Translations under genes and position numbers: made by a program
In this document: positions 37,111 through 47,160 of the stretch, in pieces
How the letters are laid out: the number at the start of each line of letters is the position of its first letter
Position numbering within the stretch: the stretch's first letter is position 1
Notes under the pieces: model-generated
Told to the model about the DNA's origin: nothing
Seen by the model: the letters and a program-made list of their open reading frames with translations, nothing else
Databases searched by the model: none
DNA from: Pontiella agarivorans
GTDB taxonomy: Bacteria; Verrucomicrobiota; Kiritimatiellia; Kiritimatiellales; Pontiellaceae
Assembly: GCF_034531395.1 (NCBI RefSeq)
Contig: NZ_JARVCO010000012.1
Span: 868,001-932,000, forward strand
DNA: 64,000 nt
Direction of reading: 5' to 3'

Positions 37111-38025
37111 TCAGTCGGCCTTTATTTTTCCGGCGGTGGTTTCCACCACAGCAATGATGATGATTCCGGCCAGCATGATGGCCAAAGCCAGGCCGGTTTC
37201 GGTGTTCCATTCCGGCAGGCTGTAGTGGTATCCCACCACTTTTTCTTTGAGTTTTTCGCCGTCCTGAAAAGTTTTGATGATTTCATCTTTCCAGGGCCAG
37301 AGAATGGCCAGCGACCCGAAAATAAATCCGGTGAGCAGGGCAATGGTCTGGTCGTGAAATTTTTTGAAGACCCAGGAGAGGACGCGGGCGAAGGCGGCAA
37401 TTCCAAGCACCATACCGATTCCGGTCGGGATAATGACACGGAGATTGAGGGTGTTGACGGCATCGATCATAACGAGTTCATAGTTGCCCATGAGCAAGAG
37501 GACAAAGGAGCCGGAGAGGCCGGGCAGGATCATGCTGCACATGGAGACCGCTCCGCAGAGGAGCAGGTAGGGGATGGCGTCGTTCTGCTCGGCCGGTTCC
37601 AGAAAGGCGATGCCGACGGCGATGGCGGTGCCGAGTGCAAAAAGCAGGTAGACCGCAATGGATTTCCGCTGAATCTTTTTTCCGACAAAATAGACGGATG
37701 CGAGGATCAGGCCGAAAAAGAAGGCCCAGACGTATAGTGCTTGATGTTCGAAGAGATATTCAAGGATCCGGGCGACGGTGAGAATACTGCCGATGACCCC
37801 GATGCCGATGGCGGAGAGGAATTTGAGGTCGACGTGTTCGCAGAGTTCTTTAAATCTGAAGGTGCAGGCGAGTTTAACGGCCGTGAGATCGAACGATTTG
37901 ATGGTGTTGATCAGTTTCTCAAAGATTCCGGTGAGCAGGGCCATGGTTCCGCCGGAAACGCCGGGGATCACGTTGGCTGCACCCATGAGTGCGCCTTTGA
38001 GAATATTCAGAATATAGTCGATCAT
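37111..38025 (-). CDS. DUF368 protein, PopT-like polyprenyl-phosphate transporter
   Basis: 304 aa from the ATG at 38025, which has GGGGAG upstream; the open frame runs to 38118 but includes part of the nfu upstream region. About eight to nine membrane segments. The N-terminal GALMGAANVIPGVSGGTMALLTGIFE and the internal repeat SMILPGLSGSFVLLLMGNYE are the twin signatures of DUF368. Members (PopT) recycle undecaprenyl phosphate across the cytoplasmic membrane for cell-wall synthesis. It is divergent from nfu, whose start lies 91 bp away. Confidence 0.85.
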   Translation of the reverse strand: MIDYILNILKGALMGAANVIPGVSGGTMALLTGIFEKLINTIKSFDLTAVKLACTFRFKELCEHVDLKFLSAIGIGVIGSILTVARILEYLFEHQALYVWAFFFGLILASVYFVGKKIQRKSIAVYLLFALGTAIAVGIAFLEPAEQNDAIPYLLLCGAVSMCSMILPGLSGSFVLLLMGNYELVMIDAVNTLNLRVIIPTGIGMVLGIAAFARVLSWVFKKFHDQTIALLTGFIFGSLAILWPWKDEIIKTFQDGEKLKEKVVGYHYSLPEWNTETGLALAIMLAGIIIIAVVETTAGKIKAD

Positions 38026-38116
38026 TAATGGCTCCCCGATGCTTGTGTAAGTCGGGGGAAAGTAGTAGGGATTAAGCAGAGCTAAGTCAATTTCATCTAT
38101 AGAAAAGGAAAAAACC

Positions 38117-38362
38117 ATGACGGATCAGGAAATTCTGGATGCAGTGAATGCGGTAATGGACGAGGAAGTTACACCGGCATTGGCCTCCCATGGTGGCGGC
38201 GGCAATGTGACGAATGTTAATAACGGTATTGTGTATATTGAGCTCGAAGGTGGATGCAAAGGCTGCCCGGGAGCGCGTATGACCATGAAAAACGGGATTG
38301 AATCCCTGCTCAAAGAACGGGTGCCGGAAGTGAAGGAAGTGGTGGATGTGACCGACCATTAG
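38117..38362 (+). CDS. NifU-like iron-sulfur scaffold (Nfu domain)
   Basis: 81 aa, a single NifU C-terminal domain. The cluster-binding CxxC is in ELEGGCKGCPGARMTMKNGIE; the lead-in VTPALASHGGGGNV corresponds to the family's RPxLxxDGGD segment with changes (ASHGGGG). It should carry and deliver Fe-S clusters; neighbouring lipA is a natural client. AAAGGA lies upstream. A rho-independent terminator follows. Confidence 0.88.
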   Translation: MTDQEILDAVNAVMDEEVTPALASHGGGGNVTNVNNGIVYIELEGGCKGCPGARMTMKNGIESLLKERVPEVKEVVDVTDH

Positions 38363-38396
38363 GTCTTCGCGTTTCCGATGTCTGGAATAACCGCAC

Positions 38397-38427
38397 AGCG
38401 CCTCGATATTCAACGGGGCGCTTTTTG
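38397..38427 (+). terminator. Intrinsic terminator after nfu
   Basis: AGCGCC (38397-38402) pairs with GGCGCT (38417-38422) around a 14-nt loop, followed directly by TTTTTGTTG. Classical shape and position, 35 bp after the stop. Confidence 0.8.
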
Positions 38428-38544
38428 TTGCTTTTACAGAGTTTGAAAACGATTGAACCCCTGTGAACGATCTGTAACACTTCTTTTGAATCGATCTTTT
38501 TTGAGAATTCACAGCATGGTTTACGGTTGCCTGGAGATGACCCG

Positions 38545-40797
38545 ATGAAAATTCTGATTGCAGAGGACAATGCGTTCTCGCGGACCCTGTTGAAAAAAAC
38601 ACTGACCAAGGCGGGGTATGATGTGGTTGCGGCCGAGAATGGTGACGTGGCCTGGGAAATTCTGCAGCAGGATGAACCTCCGAAACTGGCTTTGCTGGAC
38701 TGGATGATGCCGGGGCTCAGTGGGATTGAGCTGTGCCGAAAAATGCGACAGGTTGAAACACCGATCCCGGTCTATATGATTCTGCTCACGGCGAAATCTG
38801 ATAAAGAGGATGTGCTTGAAGGTTTCGCGGCCGGGGCGGATGACTTTATTAAAAAGCCGTTCGACAGTGGCGAGTTGCTGGCCCGTATTCAGGTTGGACG
38901 CCGTCTGGTGGAGCAGCAGGCGCTGATGTACTGCCTGATCGATTCGATCCCGGATCCGATCTATGTGAAAGACAGCCGGGGTCTCTATCTGGGATGTAAC
39001 TCGGCATATGCCCGGTTTGTAGGGGCTGAAGTTGAGGGGATCTACGGGCGGACGTCGTCGGAGATTCTTCCGGGAAACGTATCAAAATCCTCGCACATGG
39101 AAGATCTGCGTGTTCTGGCAAAGGGAACAGCTGCGGAATCTGAAGGATGGGTCAGCAATGCGGATGGAGAAGATGTTTATCATGAAACGATGAAAATTCC
39201 GTATCTTGATTCTGCAGCTGGCTCCACCGGGATGATCAGTATCAGCCGCGATTTGACCAAACGTATCCAGATGGAGCAGGAGATGCGTCGTCTGGCTGTG
39301 GCGGTTGAGCAGTCGAGCGAATCCATCATTATTACTGACGTCAGTGGAAATATCCAATATGTGAATGCCGCCTTTGAAAATACCTCGGGCTATACTCACA
39401 ATGAGGTGCTGGGGCGAAAAACCGATTTTCTGAACAGTGGGAAGCAGGGGACACAGTTTTTTGAAGAACTTTGGGAGACGATCAGTCGGGGCGATCCTTG
39501 GTCGGGGGAATTCATCAACCAAAAAAAGGACGGCAGTTTTTATGTTGAGGAATCGGTTATCTATCCCATCCGCGGTGACGGTAATGAGATGATCAACTAT
39601 GTGGCCATCAGCCGTGATATCACGGAGGAGCGCGAGATTGAGAAGCACATGCGTCAGCAACAGAAAATGAATGCTATCGGTGCGTTGGCAGGCGGGGTTT
39701 CCCACGATTTTAACAATATTCTTACCGCGATTCTTGGCTATGTGGCGCTGTGCATGAATACCGTGGATGAAGAAAGCAAGGTTTACAGTTATCTCAAGGA
39801 GATTGTAAAAGCAGGTGATCGGGCCACTAAGCTGGTTCGGCAGATTCTGACCTTCAGCCGGCAGGAGGAACAGGAGTTCCAGTCTTTGGAACTGCAGTCC
39901 GTGGTGGAGGATTCGCTAAACATGGTGCAGACCACCATGAAAAAGAATATCACCGTGGAGCAGGATATTGATCCGGCATGCGGAGCTGTTCTCGGGGATG
40001 CGACACAAATTCAGCAGGTCTTGATCAATCTGTGTACCAATGCGGCTCATGCGCTGGGAAGAACCGATCAGGGAACGTTGAGTGTTTCCTTGCAGGAGGT
40101 CGACGTTGCGGAAGGGCATAAAGACGAAATGCTGGTGGATCTCGACCCGGGGAAATATGCCTGTATTACAGTCTCTGACAGCGGATGCGGTATGCCACCT
40201 GATATCGTTGAACATATTTTCGAACCCTATTTTACAACCAAGAAAAAAGGAGAGGGCACAGGCTTCGGACTGTCGATTGTTCATGGCATCGTCCGTAAAC
40301 ACCGCGGCCAGATCAGCGTAGTGAGTGACGAGGGGGTCGGTACGACATTTACAATTTATCTTCCGCTGTTGGGCGAGGCAGTTCTGTCGGAGAAAGATCC
40401 CGTCGATCTTTCGGTGCCGTCCGGGGCTGGGCGCATACTTTTTGTGGATGATGATAAGGCGATTCTTTCGATGGGGAGTGAAATGCTTAAATCGTTCGGT
40501 TATGAAGTGGTTTCGGCGCCCAACGGTCTTCGCGCGCTGGAGACCTTCAAGCTCCGCCCGCAGGCTTTTGATGTGGTTGTAACAGATTACAGTATGCCTG
40601 AAATCAATGGGCATGATCTGATTGAGCAGATTCTCAAGGTTCGGAGCGATATTCCGGCCATCCTCTGCAGCGGATACATGGAAAAGGTTGAGGGCGAAGA
40701 TCTGCGCTCGCTGGGTCATGCCGCCTATGTGGCCAAACCACTTGACTGGAAAGAGCTGGGTCGGACCATTCAGAAGTATATTGGCGGAAACGAGTAG
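38545..40797 (+). CDS. Hybrid sensor histidine kinase (REC-PAS-PAS-HisKA-HATPase-REC)
   Basis: 750 aa, cytoplasmic, no membrane span. An N-terminal receiver (KILIAEDNAFSR, phospho-acceptor Asp52 in LLDWMMPG, Lys in KKPFD) is followed by two PAS domains (~135-240 and ~250-370), a dimerisation domain with His387 in GGVSHDFNNIL, the ATPase domain (NLCTNAAHAL, DSGCGMP, GTGFGLSIVHGIV), and a C-terminal receiver with Asp681 in VTDYSMPEINGH. Phosphotransfer may run from the first or to the last receiver. No DNA-binding output partner is adjacent. It lies upstream of a pilus-type ATPase gene, so a surface-motility output is possible but unproven. Confidence 0.92.
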   Translation: MKILIAEDNAFSRTLLKKTLTKAGYDVVAAENGDVAWEILQQDEPPKLALLDWMMPGLSGIELCRKMRQVETPIPVYMILLTAKSDKEDVLEGFAAGADDFIKKPFDSGELLARIQVGRRLVEQQALMYCLIDSIPDPIYVKDSRGLYLGCNSAYARFVGAEVEGIYGRTSSEILPGNVSKSSHMEDLRVLAKGTAAESEGWVSNADGEDVYHETMKIPYLDSAAGSTGMISISRDLTKRIQMEQEMRRLAVAVEQSSESIIITDVSGNIQYVNAAFENTSGYTHNEVLGRKTDFLNSGKQGTQFFEELWETISRGDPWSGEFINQKKDGSFYVEESVIYPIRGDGNEMINYVAISRDITEEREIEKHMRQQQKMNAIGALAGGVSHDFNNILTAILGYVALCMNTVDEESKVYSYLKEIVKAGDRATKLVRQILTFSRQEEQEFQSLELQSVVEDSLNMVQTTMKKNITVEQDIDPACGAVLGDATQIQQVLINLCTNAAHALGRTDQGTLSVSLQEVDVAEGHKDEMLVDLDPGKYACITVSDSGCGMPPDIVEHIFEPYFTTKKKGEGTGFGLSIVHGIVRKHRGQISVVSDEGVGTTFTIYLPLLGEAVLSEKDPVDLSVPSGAGRILFVDDDKAILSMGSEMLKSFGYEVVSAPNGLRALETFKLRPQAFDVVVTDYSMPEINGHDLIEQILKVRSDIPAILCSGYMEKVEGEDLRSLGHAAYVAKPLDWKELGRTIQKYIGGNE
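39877..39891. repeat. TTCCANNNNNTGGAA palindrome (centre GTCTT)
   Basis: In the hybrid kinase, coding for FQSLE; flanking G and C extend the palindrome to 17 bp. Confidence 0.75.
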
Positions 40798-40879
40798 ATT
40801 ATTTATGTGATTTTAAATTGCCGGTCGGTATGGCACTGATGTTGCTAAAGATATTGTGTGTTTTTGTTAAGGGAAAACT

Positions 40880-42364
40880 ATGAGACGTATAGACCGATAT
40901 CTTGAAGAAATGCTCGAAAAGGGGGCCAGTGACATCCACCTTTCCTCCAATCATCAGCCCTGCTACCGGGTTGACGGTGAAATGCAGTTTCAGCGGGGCA
41001 CTGAAAAATTTACGGACGAGGAACTGAGAGAGCTTATCTATGAATTTGCACCGCAGCGGAACATTGCTGAACTTGAGGAAGATTGGGATACGGACTTTGC
41101 GTATGAGCTTCCCGGTGCAGCCCGCTTCCGTGTGAATGTGTTTATAGATCATGAGGGTATTGGATGTGTAATGCGTCAGATTCCCTCCCGGGTTCCCACT
41201 TTCGAGGAGCTGAATATTCCCGAAGGGGTGCGATCCTTCTGTTTTCTGAATAAAGGGCTGGTGATTGTTACGGGGCCTACCGGTTCGGGAAAATCGACAA
41301 CGCTGGCGGCTATGGTCGATTTGATCAACCGTACACGGCGTCAACATCTGATCACCGTAGAAGATCCGGTGGAATTCAAGCATCGTTCGTTGGGCTGTCT
41401 GGTTAATCAGCGTGAAGTACATGTTCATACCAAAAATTTTTCCAGTGCGCTGCGGGCTGCCCTGCGTGAAGATCCCGATATTGTGCTGGTGGGAGAGTTG
41501 CGCGATCTTGAGACTATGGAGATTGCCATTGAGACCGCCGAGACGGGGCATCTGGTTTTCGGCACATTGCATACCAATACAGCGGCTACCACCGTAGACC
41601 GGATCATTGATAAATTTCCGGCCGACCGGCAGAATCAGATCCGGACCATGCTGGCTGACTCGCTCAAAGGTGTGATTGCGCAGACCCTTTGCAAGCGAAT
41701 TGGCGGCGGCCGGATTGCTTCATGTGAAATTCTGGTGGCAACTCCGGCGGTTGCGGCCAACATCCGCGAGGGTAAGACCCATCAGATTCCTTCGCTGATG
41801 CAGACGGGAAAAAATGTTGGAATGTGTACATTTGCCGATGATTTGCTGAGTCTGGTCAAACGCGGAATCATTACCCCGGAAGAAGCGTATAGCAACGCGA
41901 TTGATAAGGCATTCCTGCAGAAAAAATTTGAAGAGGAGAATATTCGGCTCGATCTGTCTGTATCCTCGCTCGATGATCTGGAAATGCATGCGGATGAAAC
42001 TGAAAACGCATCGAAGAGTGAAAAGGCGCTCAAAAAACTGCATGTCAACCCGCACGATACCGATGCTTTGCGCGAATTGATCACCATTTTGGCGACAGAT
42101 GAAAATCCTGACGAACGCAACGGGGTAGAGGCTTTGGAATATGCGCAGAAGCTGCTCGACCTCACCGGACAAAATGAGGTCACGACATTGGTGTTGATCA
42201 GTGCGGCCTATGCGGAACTGTCGCACTTCGGTGAAGCGGTTGAATGGTCTAAGCGGGCCGCGAAGGTCGCCAAGGCCAATAAGCAGAAAGATCTGCTTGC
42301 AGGGATCACGAGGCAGAGCAACTTATTTAAACGCGGCATCCCGCTACGCGGCGAATCTCTGTAG
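40880..42364 (+). CDS. PilT-like twitching ATPase with C-terminal helical extension
   Basis: 494 aa. The N-terminal PAS-like domain and core RecA fold match PilT/PilU: Walker A GPTGSGKSTT, Asp box TVEDPVEFKH, AALREDPDIVLVGELRD, and the His box TGHLVFGTLHTN. PilT is normally ~350 aa; here about 130 further residues follow, rich in charged helices with a TPR-like repeat (LEYAQKLLDLTGQNE, YAELSHFGEAVEWSKRAAK). Role: ATP-driven disassembly of type IV pili or a related secretion filament. No other pilus gene is in the window. Confidence 0.88.
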   Translation: MRRIDRYLEEMLEKGASDIHLSSNHQPCYRVDGEMQFQRGTEKFTDEELRELIYEFAPQRNIAELEEDWDTDFAYELPGAARFRVNVFIDHEGIGCVMRQIPSRVPTFEELNIPEGVRSFCFLNKGLVIVTGPTGSGKSTTLAAMVDLINRTRRQHLITVEDPVEFKHRSLGCLVNQREVHVHTKNFSSALRAALREDPDIVLVGELRDLETMEIAIETAETGHLVFGTLHTNTAATTVDRIIDKFPADRQNQIRTMLADSLKGVIAQTLCKRIGGGRIASCEILVATPAVAANIREGKTHQIPSLMQTGKNVGMCTFADDLLSLVKRGIITPEEAYSNAIDKAFLQKKFEEENIRLDLSVSSLDDLEMHADETENASKSEKALKKLHVNPHDTDALRELITILATDENPDERNGVEALEYAQKLLDLTGQNEVTTLVLISAAYAELSHFGEAVEWSKRAAKVAKANKQKDLLAGITRQSNLFKRGIPLRGESL

Positions 42365-42387
42365 GCCCTCACACTCATCAAACCCTT

Positions 42388-42427
42388 GAAAAGGCGGTTT
42401 TCCAATGATTGGAAGCCGCCTTTTTTA
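42388..42427 (+). terminator. Intrinsic terminator after the PilT-like gene
   Basis: AAGGCGG...CCGCCTT stem extended inward by TTCCAA/TTGGAA, followed by a T run. The upper stem is itself a copy of the TTCCANNNNNTGGAA palindrome. Confidence 0.85.
42400..42414. repeat. TTCCANNNNNTGGAA palindrome (centre ATGAT)
   Basis: Intergenic; forms the upper stem of the terminator at 42388-42427. Confidence 0.8.
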
Positions 42428-42444
42428 ATGGCCGGGAAAAAGTT

Positions 42445-42472
42445 TTGCTCAAAATGTGATCATGTTTATAAT
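42445..42472 (+). promoter_or_regulatory. Probable promoter of acs
   Basis: TTGCTC (42445-42450) and TATAAT (42467-42472) with a 16-bp spacer, 30 bp before the acs start codon, after the preceding terminator. Confidence 0.6.
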
Positions 42473-42502
42473 GTATATTTGTTTTAACATCGGAGAAGTT
42501 AT

Positions 42503-44458
<1,956 letters not shown>

Positions 44459-44483
44459 ATTGGAAAAGCGCTAACTGTTAGGG

Positions 44484-44511
44484 TTGCAAACGTTGTTTTT
44501 GCGTGTAGCAT
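44484..44511 (+). promoter_or_regulatory. Probable promoter of infA
   Basis: TTGCAA (44484-44489) and TAGCAT (44506-44511) with a 16-bp spacer, 31 bp before the infA start; GAAAGGGG is the ribosome-binding site. Confidence 0.5.
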
Positions 44512-44542
44512 GCTCCTTTTGTAATTTTTGAAAGGGGCTTAA

Positions 44543-44764
44543 ATGGCTAAAGAAGACGTAATCGAAGCAGAAGGTGTTGTTAAAAAGGTACTTCCGGCAA
44601 CGATGTATCGTGTTGAACTGGAAAATGGACATGAGATTCTCGCGCACATTTCCGGAAAGATGCGTAAGCATTTTATCCGTATTGCTGTAGGCGACCGGGT
44701 AACCATCGAAATTTCTCCGTACGATCTGGAAAAAGGGCGTATCACATTCCGTCATAGAAATTAA
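44543..44764 (+). CDS. infA: Translation initiation factor IF-1
   Basis: 73 aa, a single S1/OB fold: [33 protein letters not shown], then [31 protein letters not shown]. Full length for the family. IF-1 occupies the ribosomal A site during initiation. It is monocistronic here, outside any ribosomal-protein operon. Confidence 0.97.
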   Translation: MAKEDVIEAEGVVKKVLPATMYRVELENGHEILAHISGKMRKHFIRIAVGDRVTIEISPYDLEKGRITFRHRN

Positions 44765-44827
44765 ATGGAATGGTGGAGGGTCGGCGTGTTGAATGAAGGA
44801 CGCGGCATGCATTCCATTTTTCAACAC
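44763..44827 (+). promoter_or_regulatory. Interlocking inverted repeats between infA and the SNF transporter
   Basis: AAATGGAATG (44763-44772) is the exact complement of CATTCCATTT (44810-44819), and GTGTTGAA (44786-44793) of TTCAACAC (44820-44827). The order A-B-A'-B' means both stems can form only as a pseudoknot or as alternatives. A' runs into TTTTT, so stem A may act as infA terminator; B' ends 40 nt before the transporter start. Confidence 0.45.
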
Positions 44828-44867
44828 CCCGGAACTTCAATAATCCAGATTCAGACGGAGCGACGCG

Positions 44868-46412
44868 ATGGCTGAAAAAAGAAGCCTGTGGGGCAGTAAA
44901 GTCGGCTTTCTGCTGGCGGCAATCGGCTCGGCGGTAGGGCTTGGAAATATCTGGCGCTTCGGCTATATGGCCTATGAAAACGGCGGCGGGGCCTTTCTGA
45001 TTCCCTATGCTGTGGCGCTATTGATGGCCGGGATTCCGCTGATGATTCTCGAATATGCCCTCGGGCATCGGGAAAAAGCCTCTCCTCCGCTGGCCTTCGC
45101 CCGGGTGAACCGGCTGTGGGAGCCGTTAGGCTGGTGGATGCCGACGGTGGCTTTTTTCGGGATCAATTTGTTCTATGCCGCCGTCATCGGCTGGTGTATG
45201 AACTATTTTCTACTCTCGTTCAACCTCTCGTGGGGCGCTGATACCGGAGCTTTTTTCTTCGGCGAATTTCTGCAGATCAGCGATGGACCTTTCGATCTCG
45301 GCTCCATCCGCTGGCCGATTTTAGGCGGGACGGTTCTGACGTGGGCGATTGTCTGGGGGATCTGTTACCGCGAGGTCAGTCACGGTATTGAGAAAGCGAG
45401 CATGATTTTTATGCCGCTTCTTTTTGTTTTAACCCTCGTGCTTGTGGGCTGGTCGGTGCAGCTTCCGGGGGCCTGGACCGCCATTAAGGAAAACTACCTT
45501 TCCTGCGATTTTTCTAAAATAAGTCTGTTCACCGATGTCGGTCGGAAGGTCTGGGTGGCGGCATTCGGGCAGATCTTTTTCACGCTTTCGCTCGGCTTCG
45601 GTATTATGATCACCTATGCGAGCTACCTGCCGAAAAAAACCGATATTGTCGGTAATGCGCTGACCACCTGTGTGCTCAACTGCCTCTATTCGTTCATTAC
45701 CGGTTTTGCGGTTTTCGGCACCATCGGCTACATGGCTCAGGCTCAGGGTATTGCCTTCGGGGAGGCCATCAAGGCAGGGCCTGGTCTGGCTTTTGTCGTC
45801 TATCCGGAAGCGATCAATCAGCTGCCGGCCGGAAACCGTATTTTCGGGGCACTCTTTTTTCTCGTGCTGATTGTGGCGGGTCTTTCTTCGGCCATTTCGC
45901 TCACCGAAGCTTTCAGTTGTTCCATTTGTGATAAGTTTAAAATCAGCCGGAAAAAATCGACTTCAATCATCTGTGGTCTGGGGCTGGCGGGCAGTATTGT
46001 GTTTACGACACAGGCCGGTCTGTTCATTCTTGATATCATCGATCACTTTATTAACAACTATGCCCTGATTATCGGCGGAGTTCTTGAATGTATTCTCGTG
46101 GGGTGGATCTTGAAGTCGGGGGTCATGCGCAATCACGTAAATTCGGTGAGTGCGGTAAAGCTGCCGGTGTTATGGGATGTTGCCATTCGTTTTATTACAC
46201 CGGGAATGTTGCTGATTATTGTGGCCGGCGCATTGCGAAATGAATTCATGGCTGCTTACGAAAACTATCCGGTGATTGCTCTGCTGTTTTTCGGGGGCGG
46301 CATTCTGTTTATCACCCGTTTGGTTTCATTTATTCTCAGTCATTTTCCCTGGGACCCGGTCCGGCTCGATGAAATCCATCACAAGCCGGAAGACGACGAC
46401 CTGCTCGTTTAG
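44868..46412 (+). CDS. Sodium-dependent transporter, neurotransmitter:sodium symporter family
   Basis: 514 aa with about 12 membrane segments. The first helix (VGFLLAAIGSAVGLGNIWRFGYMAYENGGGAFLIPY) is the unwound TM1 signature with the Na+ and substrate sites; the TM6 region (GQIFFTLSLGFGIMITYASYL) and TM8 (VAGLSSAISLTEAF) also fit. Bacterial members import amino acids with Na+. Substrate not deducible. It lies downstream of the structured leader at 44763-44827, which could regulate it. Confidence 0.92.
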   Translation: MAEKRSLWGSKVGFLLAAIGSAVGLGNIWRFGYMAYENGGGAFLIPYAVALLMAGIPLMILEYALGHREKASPPLAFARVNRLWEPLGWWMPTVAFFGINLFYAAVIGWCMNYFLLSFNLSWGADTGAFFFGEFLQISDGPFDLGSIRWPILGGTVLTWAIVWGICYREVSHGIEKASMIFMPLLFVLTLVLVGWSVQLPGAWTAIKENYLSCDFSKISLFTDVGRKVWVAAFGQIFFTLSLGFGIMITYASYLPKKTDIVGNALTTCVLNCLYSFITGFAVFGTIGYMAQAQGIAFGEAIKAGPGLAFVVYPEAINQLPAGNRIFGALFFLVLIVAGLSSAISLTEAFSCSICDKFKISRKKSTSIICGLGLAGSIVFTTQAGLFILDIIDHFINNYALIIGGVLECILVGWILKSGVMRNHVNSVSAVKLPVLWDVAIRFITPGMLLIIVAGALRNEFMAAYENYPVIALLFFGGGILFITRLVSFILSHFPWDPVRLDEIHHKPEDDDLLV

Positions 46413-46452
46413 AACGGGCATGCTGCTCGTTCCGGCAAGTGAGACGCGTGCT

Positions 46453-47061
46453 CTACTTCAGCGAGAGCCGCCGGCCGTCGCGCTTGATTCTGCCTTCTGC
46501 AATCCATTGCAAAGCTTCCGTATAAGCGATGTGTTCCTGTGCATGCAGCTTGCTCATCACGGTGTCCAGCGTGTCGTCATCATCGATCGAGATGATCCGC
46601 TGGTTGATGATAGCTCCGGTATCGACGCCTGAGTCGACAAAGTGAACCGTGCATCCGGTAAATTTTACGCCGTAGTCAAAGGCCTGTTTTCCGCCGTCCA
46701 GGCCCGGAAAGCTGGGCAGCAGGGAGGGGTGGATATTGATCATGCGGCCTTCGTAGGCGTTGAGCAGCCCGTCTTTCACAATCCGCATGAATCCGGCGAG
46801 GGCAATAAAATTGACGTCGTGTTCTTCCAGTGTTCGGAGCACCTGCTGTTCGGCCTCGCCGTCGAGCTTGGTTTTAAAAGGGGCGCAGTCAAAATAGATG
46901 GCGGGAATATTATGTTTGCGGGCGCGTTCCAGAATGTAGGCGTCCTTATTGTCGGCCAGAACGCACTTGATTTCCGCATCCAGCGTCCCCGCTTCAACCG
47001 CGTCAATAATGGCCTGGCAGTTGGTACCCGACCCCGATCCGAAAATAGCTAATTTCAACAT
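46453..47061 (-). CDS. purN: Phosphoribosylglycinamide formyltransferase
   Basis: 202 aa. FGSGSGTNCQAI (phosphate loop), LAGFMRI, the catalytic triad in MINIHPSLLPSFPG (Asn, His) with GCTVHFVDSGVDTGAII (Asp), all as in PurN. It transfers a formyl group from 10-formyl-THF to GAR in purine synthesis. Length typical. No other pur gene is adjacent. The gene is convergent with the transporter, 40 bp apart. Confidence 0.95.
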   Translation of the reverse strand: MLKLAIFGSGSGTNCQAIIDAVEAGTLDAEIKCVLADNKDAYILERARKHNIPAIYFDCAPFKTKLDGEAEQQVLRTLEEHDVNFIALAGFMRIVKDGLLNAYEGRMINIHPSLLPSFPGLDGGKQAFDYGVKFTGCTVHFVDSGVDTGAIINQRIISIDDDDTLDTVMSKLHAQEHIAYTEALQWIAEGRIKRDGRRLSLK

Positions 47062-47087
47062 GTCTGTTTCCCTTCAATTGCAAGTGA

Positions 47088-47154
47088 CCACGAAATACAC
47101 CAAATACGCGAAAGGAAGGAAAGGAAGGTTTTTGTGTGTTTCGTGTATTCGCGG
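47088..47154. repeat. Imperfect inverted repeat between purN and the permease gene
   Basis: CCACGAAATACAC (47088-47100) pairs imperfectly with GTGTATTCGCGG (47143-47154), around a purine-rich AAAGGAAGG repeat. It fills most of the 99-bp gap upstream of purN and could be a small palindromic repeat element. Confidence 0.4.
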
Positions 47155-47160
47155 TTTGTA

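Noticed and set aside
38117-38362. nfu as part of a nif or suf operon
   Set aside because: No suf, isc or nif gene is adjacent; the single Nfu domain with its own terminator stands alone.
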